Of a DNA stretch of 64,000 nt, positions 59,616-64,000 are shown piece after piece; position 1 is the first letter of the stretch, and each line of letters begins with the position of its first letter. Source of the DNA: JABSQH01 sp965230015 (GTDB lineage: Bacteria; Actinomycetota; Acidimicrobiia; Acidimicrobiales; Ilumatobacteraceae). Under the pieces are notes generated by a model. It was not told the DNA's origin. It saw only the letters and a list, made by a program, of their open reading frames with translations, and did not search any database. A program made the position numbers and the translations under genes. The DNA lies in contig CBDDKF010000002.1 in the NCBI GenBank assembly GCA_965230015.1, positions 1 through 64,000 on the forward strand, read 5' to 3'.

Positions 59616-61391
59616 GTGATGGGGAGGACGTGGGTCGCGCTGTGTGCGCTGATCGTCGCCGCGTTGATGGTGGTGTTGGCTCCGGGCGAGCAGGCGTCGG
59701 CGTGTGACTGCGCGAACGACACCTCCACCGTCGCCGACAAGGTCGGCTGGTCCGACCTGGCGTTCGTCGGCGAGTTGCTGGACACCGGTTCGATTGATCC
59801 GCCCGTCGACGGCGGTCCGGAGGGTTCGCTCGATCTCGAGTATCGGCTTGTTGTTCGAGAGGCGATGAAGGGTGTCGAGGTTGGTGACGTTGTCACGATG
59901 TTCGGTTCGACTACGGGGACGTCGTGCGGGACCGCGGAGCTCGAAGGCCGAGGGCCGCTGTTTGCGGTACTCAGTTCGTCGACGCAGTTCTTTCGTGACG
60001 GTGTGGCGCGGTTTGTTGCCGACTCCAGTCCGCCGTGTCAGTTCCCGGTGAGTGTCGACGCGCTGCGCGCGCTCGACGCCCCGTCGGCGCCGACGTCGCG
60101 TGGGCCGGTATCGATGATCGTGGAAGGGCAGCTTGGCGAAGCGGAACTGATCGCCTACGACGATGCGGGTCAACCGGTCGCGTTTGGCGACCGCCTTGAC
60201 CGTGCATCACGACCAGCTGTGTGTCCAGAGAGCGAGCGCTTCGTTCACGTGGAACAAACCCTGAACGTTGACGCGCCGGCACTGATCACGACGCGCGAGA
60301 CCGCGACCTTGGAGGTGGAACGGCAGGCTGAAGTCGTCGGTCTCGATCCGTGGCTCGGGCGGTCGATCGTTGACGGCGTCGTCGATTGCCGTTCGGTCGA
60401 CGGCGAGATGCTCACTGTGTTGATGCCGTGGGAGCAGTCGCCGCGTGAAGCAACGTCGATCGTGTCCATCGGATCGTCCGAGGGCGGCGTGCGTGCGGCG
60501 ACGACAACGTCGCATGAGCGGTTGAGCGCGGCGCGCTTCGATCCTGGGTCTGGCGAGGTGATCGGTGTCCGCGATGGCGCAGTGATCCGGGTGTCGCCCG
60601 CTGCACCCGACCTCGAAACCCCGGTCGCGATGGTGGCTGACCCCGCAACGGAGCCAGGTCTCGATGCGATGTTCATCGAGCCCGACGGATTCGGCGGCTG
60701 GTGGATCGGGCTCGGCGATGGACAATTCACTGCCGAACGGCTGACCGTGCTCGCCCACGTTGGCCCCGATGGTGCAGTAGAACGATGGCCAGTGCGGCCA
60801 GCCGACTACGTGTGGAGGATGCGGGCGTCGGACGGACAACTGATCGGCGGCGGCCAGTCACTCACCCTGCCCGAGCTCGGAACCGCTACAACCGGAGCGC
60901 AGGTCACGTTGGAGACCCACGAGGTCCGGGGCGCAGATGTGCTGGCCGACGGGCGACGCATTGTCCATCCGGCCGACAGTGAAACACCCGAGGTGGCCGT
61001 GCTCGGTCGGGACGGTGGCACGGTGGTGCTCGAGGACTTGCGCGTGTTCGGTCGCGCAACAGCTGTGCCGAACGGCCCAGTTGCGGCGGCGCGCCCTACC
61101 GAGGGTCCGGAGCCGTTGGAACGATTCGACTCCGAGTGGATCGTCGCTGCCGGGTTGGGTGCGAGCGGGCCGTCGAGCCCGCCGAGCACGATCGACGGCG
61201 GCGCCGCCGACGCGGCGGACACGCAGGCCGACGACGAACAGACTGCCGTCGATGTCGGCGCAGGTGCCTCCGATGACGCCGAACCCATCACCTCACTGTG
61301 GTGGTTGGCGGCCGTGTTCGTCGCCGCATCTGCGCTCGCCGTCGGTGGCGGATGGCTCTTGCTGAGCCGACGCCGTACATCGAGGCCCTGA
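59616..61391 (+). CDS. Exported NTR-like domain protein with C-terminal membrane anchor
   Basis: A 591-residue exported protein. Signal peptide WVALCALIVAALMVVLAPG is followed by ACDCANDTSTVADKVGWSDLAFVGEL and FGSTTGTSCG, a Cys-rich NTR/TIMP-like beta-barrel (about residues 30-135). The middle ~350 residues are beta-rich, with WWIGLGDGQF, but unassigned, possibly a propeller. A Thr/Asp-rich linker leads to one C-terminal helix (TSLWWLAAVFVAASALAVGGGWLLL) and an Arg-rich tail. Likely a cell-surface protein with the bulk outside. GTG 59616 and ATG 59619 are both possible starts. Confidence 0.6.
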   Translation: MMGRTWVALCALIVAALMVVLAPGEQASACDCANDTSTVADKVGWSDLAFVGELLDTGSIDPPVDGGPEGSLDLEYRLVVREAMKGVEVGDVVTMFGSTTGTSCGTAELEGRGPLFAVLSSSTQFFRDGVARFVADSSPPCQFPVSVDALRALDAPSAPTSRGPVSMIVEGQLGEAELIAYDDAGQPVAFGDRLDRASRPAVCPESERFVHVEQTLNVDAPALITTRETATLEVERQAEVVGLDPWLGRSIVDGVVDCRSVDGEMLTVLMPWEQSPREATSIVSIGSSEGGVRAATTTSHERLSAARFDPGSGEVIGVRDGAVIRVSPAAPDLETPVAMVADPATEPGLDAMFIEPDGFGGWWIGLGDGQFTAERLTVLAHVGPDGAVERWPVRPADYVWRMRASDGQLIGGGQSLTLPELGTATTGAQVTLETHEVRGADVLADGRRIVHPADSETPEVAVLGRDGGTVVLEDLRVFGRATAVPNGPVAAARPTEGPEPLERFDSEWIVAAGLGASGPSSPPSTIDGGAADAADTQADDEQTAVDVGAGASDDAEPITSLWWLAAVFVAASALAVGGGWLLLSRRRTSRP

Positions 61392-61415
61392 CCGGGGTTT
61401 GACTTCCCTGGTGGT

Positions 61416-61700
61416 CTATCGGGAGGTGCTGAGCCAGATCACCACAACGGACCCGACTGCTGCGACCACGGGTAGGGGTGCGATCAACACGACCCAGTTC
61501 TGCGGAACTGAGCACAGCGAGGCATTCGCTCCATCAATGTGGCCACGGAAACTCAGCCAGTCCTGCACGATCGACGCAGGCCACTCCGCCTCGCCACACA
61601 CGACTTCCTCGCTCGGCCCGAGAAACAAAACAACGGCGCCGACCAACACCCCCAGCGCGATCGCCCACACCGATGCGAGCAGCCGCAAGACCAGGGGCAT
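61416..61700 (-). CDS. Small two-helix membrane protein (94 aa)
   Basis: A 94-residue protein with helices at both ends (LRLLASVWAIALGVLVGAV; WVVLIAPLPVVAAVGSVVVI) and an intervening ~45-residue extracytoplasmic loop holding two Cys (VVCGEAEWPASI, NASLCSVPQ) that could form a disulfide. No family is recognised. It is convergent with the NTR-like gene, 24 bases away. Confidence 0.55.
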   Translation of the reverse strand: MPLVLRLLASVWAIALGVLVGAVVLFLGPSEEVVCGEAEWPASIVQDWLSFRGHIDGANASLCSVPQNWVVLIAPLPVVAAVGSVVVIWLSTSR

Positions 61701-61881
61701 CGACAGAACGTATCGCTGCGCCCAGCTCGGGCATGCTCACGTCGCGACGACGGTGCACGTCTATCGGCCACCGCAGCCTCTCGCGTGAGCACGTTTCCGA
61801 GTAGTTACGTGCACGCTGCATGTGCCGTGCTGCGTGGCGGCGGGAGGCCTTCCCGAGGCGATCGTTATCGTCGGTTCCGTT

Positions 61882-62520
61882 GTGCGTGAGCAGTCAATCC
61901 CCGGCGTGCGGTGGATCGGTGGCGGGAGCGGCGCAGGCAAGTCGACGCTCGCTCGTCGTTTCGCTGAAGAGTTTGGCGCCCGCGTCTATGACACCGATGA
62001 AGCCATGTCGGACCACGTCCGACGACTCGGTCCGCGCCAGGCGCCCCGGCTGGCTCGCTTCCTCGGGATGACGATGGACGAGCGATGGCTGTCGTCGCAG
62101 CCGGCCGAGATGCTGGAGTCGTTTCATTGGTTCGCTGGTGAAGGGTTCGATCTGGCCGTCGACGACTTGATCGAGTTCGTCGAGCACGGTCCGGTCGTTG
62201 CTGAAGGTTTCCGTCTCCTCCCCAGTTTGGTGGCACCGATGCTCGACGATGCGTGCGACGCAGTGTGGCTGTTGCCAACGCCAGGGTTTCGTCAGATGGC
62301 GTTCGAACGGCGTGGTTCACTATGGACGATCGCGGGCAAGACGACCGATCCTCAACGAGCGCTGAGCAACGTGCTCGAGCGCGATCGGCTCTTTACGGAT
62401 CGACTCCGCGACGAACTGTCGAGTCTCGGGCTGACCGCCATCGAGGTCGACATCGGCGACGCCGAAGACACCGTCTACGAACGCGTCACAGAGCGACTTC
62501 GTCCCGTGATCGAGCAATAG
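61882..62520 (+). CDS. P-loop NTPase/kinase of unknown substrate
   Basis: A ~212-residue protein with Walker A GGGSGAGKST at about residues 13-22 and DTDEAMSDH (possible acceptor/base region) soon after; WSV-like LTPS signatures are absent, and FRLLPSLVAPMLDDACDAVWLLPT and RDRLFTDRLRDEL give a small-molecule-kinase look. It is of the adenylate/shikimate-kinase fold by length and motif, without a named substrate. GTG 61882 gives a compact protein; a GTG at 61822 is in frame and would add 20 residues. Confidence 0.65.
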   Translation: MREQSIPGVRWIGGGSGAGKSTLARRFAEEFGARVYDTDEAMSDHVRRLGPRQAPRLARFLGMTMDERWLSSQPAEMLESFHWFAGEGFDLAVDDLIEFVEHGPVVAEGFRLLPSLVAPMLDDACDAVWLLPTPGFRQMAFERRGSLWTIAGKTTDPQRALSNVLERDRLFTDRLRDELSSLGLTAIEVDIGDAEDTVYERVTERLRPVIEQ

Positions 62521-62573
62521 GAGCGTGGCGGCCCGAGTCGTTGTGCCGCAGTGGGATGGTTGCGGTCCTGAGT

Positions 62574-63446
62574 TCAGTGGGTGGTGTTGAGCGATTCGCG
62601 AACGCTTGCTGCGTCGAGCGATCCCCGCCCGTCTTCAGAGGCTGCGACGTAGTAGGGCACAGCGGCGTCGAGCAACGGTGTGTCGGCTCCGAGGCTGCGA
62701 GCGTGCTCGCCAATCAGGAGGATGTCTTTGAGGAGAACGTCGATGGATGCGGTCGGGGGCTCGTAGCGACCCTCGATCATTCGAGGGCCGCGGAGCTCAA
62801 AGATGGTCGAGCTCGCGGTCCCTGCACTGATGGCGTCTTGAACCAGTTCGGGGTCGAGGTCCATGGCTCCGGCAAGGTTGTGGGCTTCCGCGGCAGCGAG
62901 GCCGTGGACTGCGACGAGAAGGTTCGCGACGAGCTTCATCCGCGTTCCGTTACCGAACTCTCCGAGGTTGAACGTCTGTCGACCGAGCGTGTCGAACACC
63001 TCGGCGAGACGCGCGAGCGCATGGGGCTTCCCGCTTGCGTAGAACACCAGTGTCCCGTCTGCGGCGTGTTGCGCAGTGCCGGACACGGGTGTGTCGAGCA
63101 TGTCGATCCCCGCGGCTTCCAATCGCTGTCGGGCTCGTTCTTTGGCGGCGACCGCAAATGTGCCGAGGTCGGTGACCGTAAGATCTACTGCGTCTGATCC
63201 GGCCAGTTCTTGTACCACTGCATCGAGAGCTCCAGTATCTGGCAACGCCAGCAACACGACAGTGCTGCGTTGCGCCAACTCGCTGATCGACCCAACGAGG
63301 GGAACGCCAGCCGCGTTGGCAGCGACGGGATCTGGATCGAACCCGACAACTCGATGACCGCTCGATGCAAGGCGACGGACGATTGCACCGCCCAGCACCC
63401 CGAGACCGGCGACTCCAACCACGTGCTCCGGAATCGCTGTCATCAT
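62574..63446 (-). CDS. NAD(P)-dependent beta-hydroxyacid dehydrogenase (3-hydroxyisobutyrate type)
   Basis: A 290-residue 6PGDH-like reductase. The N-terminal Rossmann motif is GVAGLGVLGGAIVRRLASSGHRVVGFDPD, the substrate-loop DTPVSGTAQHAADGTLVFYASG matches the D-x-P-V-S-G signature, and the catalytic Lys lies in GNGTRMKLVANLL. Reactions are oxidation of 3-hydroxyacids such as 3-hydroxyisobutyrate or tartronate semialdehyde reduction. Two adjacent ATGs (63446, 63443) can start it. Confidence 0.9.
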   Translation of the reverse strand: MMTAIPEHVVGVAGLGVLGGAIVRRLASSGHRVVGFDPDPVAANAAGVPLVGSISELAQRSTVVLLALPDTGALDAVVQELAGSDAVDLTVTDLGTFAVAAKERARQRLEAAGIDMLDTPVSGTAQHAADGTLVFYASGKPHALARLAEVFDTLGRQTFNLGEFGNGTRMKLVANLLVAVHGLAAAEAHNLAGAMDLDPELVQDAISAGTASSTIFELRGPRMIEGRYEPPTASIDVLLKDILLIGEHARSLGADTPLLDAAVPYYVAASEDGRGSLDAASVRESLNTTH

Positions 63447-63618
63447 CGGATTGTTTCAGACTCCCAACACTCCCCTGCGCGACGCAGCGCGCGCATCACG
63501 TGCCGACCTCAACACGCGTGTCGATGGGCGGGGCGGTCACCTTCCCAGCGATCGACGACACGGCGTTGCGAGGCGTCGGCGTCGGCGGCGGGACCGGTGA
63601 CCGTGGCAGGCTCGGACG

Positions 63619-64000
63619 ATGGTTCGTGACTTCCGGTTCGGTCTGGCGATCGCGAACGGCTTCAGCGACGAGCCGGTGAAGGCCGCACTGGAGGCGGAGG
63701 CGTCCGGCTTCGATGTCGTGGTGATCGGTGACCACATCGGTCCGGAGTTCGCACCGATCCCGACGCTGGCTGCCATCGCCTCGGCGACGACATCAATTCG
63801 CCTCGGGACGAACGTCATCAACGCCGATCTGCGCAACCCGGTCCAACTCGCTTGGGAAGCCGCCACGCTCGACCGGCTCTCCGGCGGCCGATTCGAACTC
63901 GGTGTCGGCGCCGGCCACACACCCCAGGAGTACGCCGCCGTTGGTGTCGACCAGTACCCGCCGACCGTGCGCAAGCGCCGTCTGATGGAGTCGGTCGAGC
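63619..64000 (+). CDS. LLM class F420-dependent oxidoreductase, partial
   Basis: Starts at ATG 63619 and remains open at the right edge (127 codons seen). MVRDFRFGLAIANGF, FDVVVIGDHIGPEFAPIPTLAAIA, ATTSIRLGTNVINADLRNPVQLAWEAATLDRLSGGRFELGVGAG are typical of the N-terminal half of the luciferase-like monooxygenase family that uses F420 or FMN. Substrate unknown. It diverges from the dehydrogenase gene. Confidence 0.85.
   Translation, partial: MVRDFRFGLAIANGFSDEPVKAALEAEASGFDVVVIGDHIGPEFAPIPTLAAIASATTSIRLGTNVINADLRNPVQLAWEAATLDRLSGGRFELGVGAGHTPQEYAAVGVDQYPPTVRKRRLMESVE

Overview
The window is a GC-rich chromosomal segment, most likely from an actinobacterium of the class Acidimicrobiia (Ilumatobacter-like). 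Pointers are the very high G+C, many GTG starts and four-base stop/start overlaps, two giant DUF3367 (AftD-type) envelope proteins, an F420-type luciferase-fold enzyme at the right edge, and a secreted beta-module (D-T/S-R ... N-V-T-A ... D-V-G-Y) that recurs eight times in four proteins. The lineage is an inference from gene content; there is no rRNA here. I recognise 53 protein genes (one at each edge is partial, one carries a frameshift) and one tRNA. There is no CRISPR array, insertion sequence or prophage, and no gene-free stretch above 300 bases.

Layout. 1-6.9 kb: end of a surface protein, small soluble enzymes (hemerythrin, SDR, glyoxalase fold), an MFS carrier, and two paralogous Nif11-type leader peptide genes flanking a cupin gene, the second just downstream of tRNA-Pro(GGG). 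6.9-17.4 kb: a sulfatase and two tandem secreted 5'-nucleotidases whose last 915 bp are almost identical. 17.4-25.5 kb: housekeeping block (flavodoxin-like protein, der, DUF512 radical SAM protein, ispH), a membrane-anchored molybdopterin oxidoreductase, small membrane proteins and a fibre-like secreted protein. 25.5-35.8 kb: mixed metabolism (acyl-CoA dehydrogenase, GlxA/DJ-1 pair, frameshifted SirB1-type gene, acyl-CoA synthetase, glycerophosphodiesterase, gamma-glutamyltransferase-like protein, M20 amidohydrolase, site-2 protease). 35.8-40.0 kb: a tightly overlapped xanthine-dehydrogenase-type operon ending in a phosphoribosyltransferase, suggesting purine oxidation/salvage. 40.1-56.7 kb: an envelope glycan region with a lipoprotein solute-binding protein, a PIG-V-like GT-C enzyme, two DUF3367 proteins, an acyltransferase-3/SGNH enzyme, a GT39-like protein and two GT2 polyprenyl-phosphate sugar synthases. 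56.7-64 kb: SnoaL-like protein, second fibre-like protein, aminoglycoside-phosphotransferase-like kinase, an NTR-like membrane-anchored protein, a P-loop kinase, a beta-hydroxyacid dehydrogenase and the start of a luciferase-like monooxygenase.

Most striking: (i) the two Nif11/GG-leader precursors with Cys-free, very hydrophobic cores and no recognisable maturase nearby; (ii) a sharp 915-bp gene-conversion-like tract between the two 5'-nucleotidases; (iii) the repeated secreted beta-module, in two proteins joined to coiled-coil or tail-fibre-like segments; (iv) two AftD-like proteins within 8 kb among glycan genes; (v) a single-base frameshift in a SirB1-like gene; (vi) perfect U-tract-less hairpins between several convergent genes.
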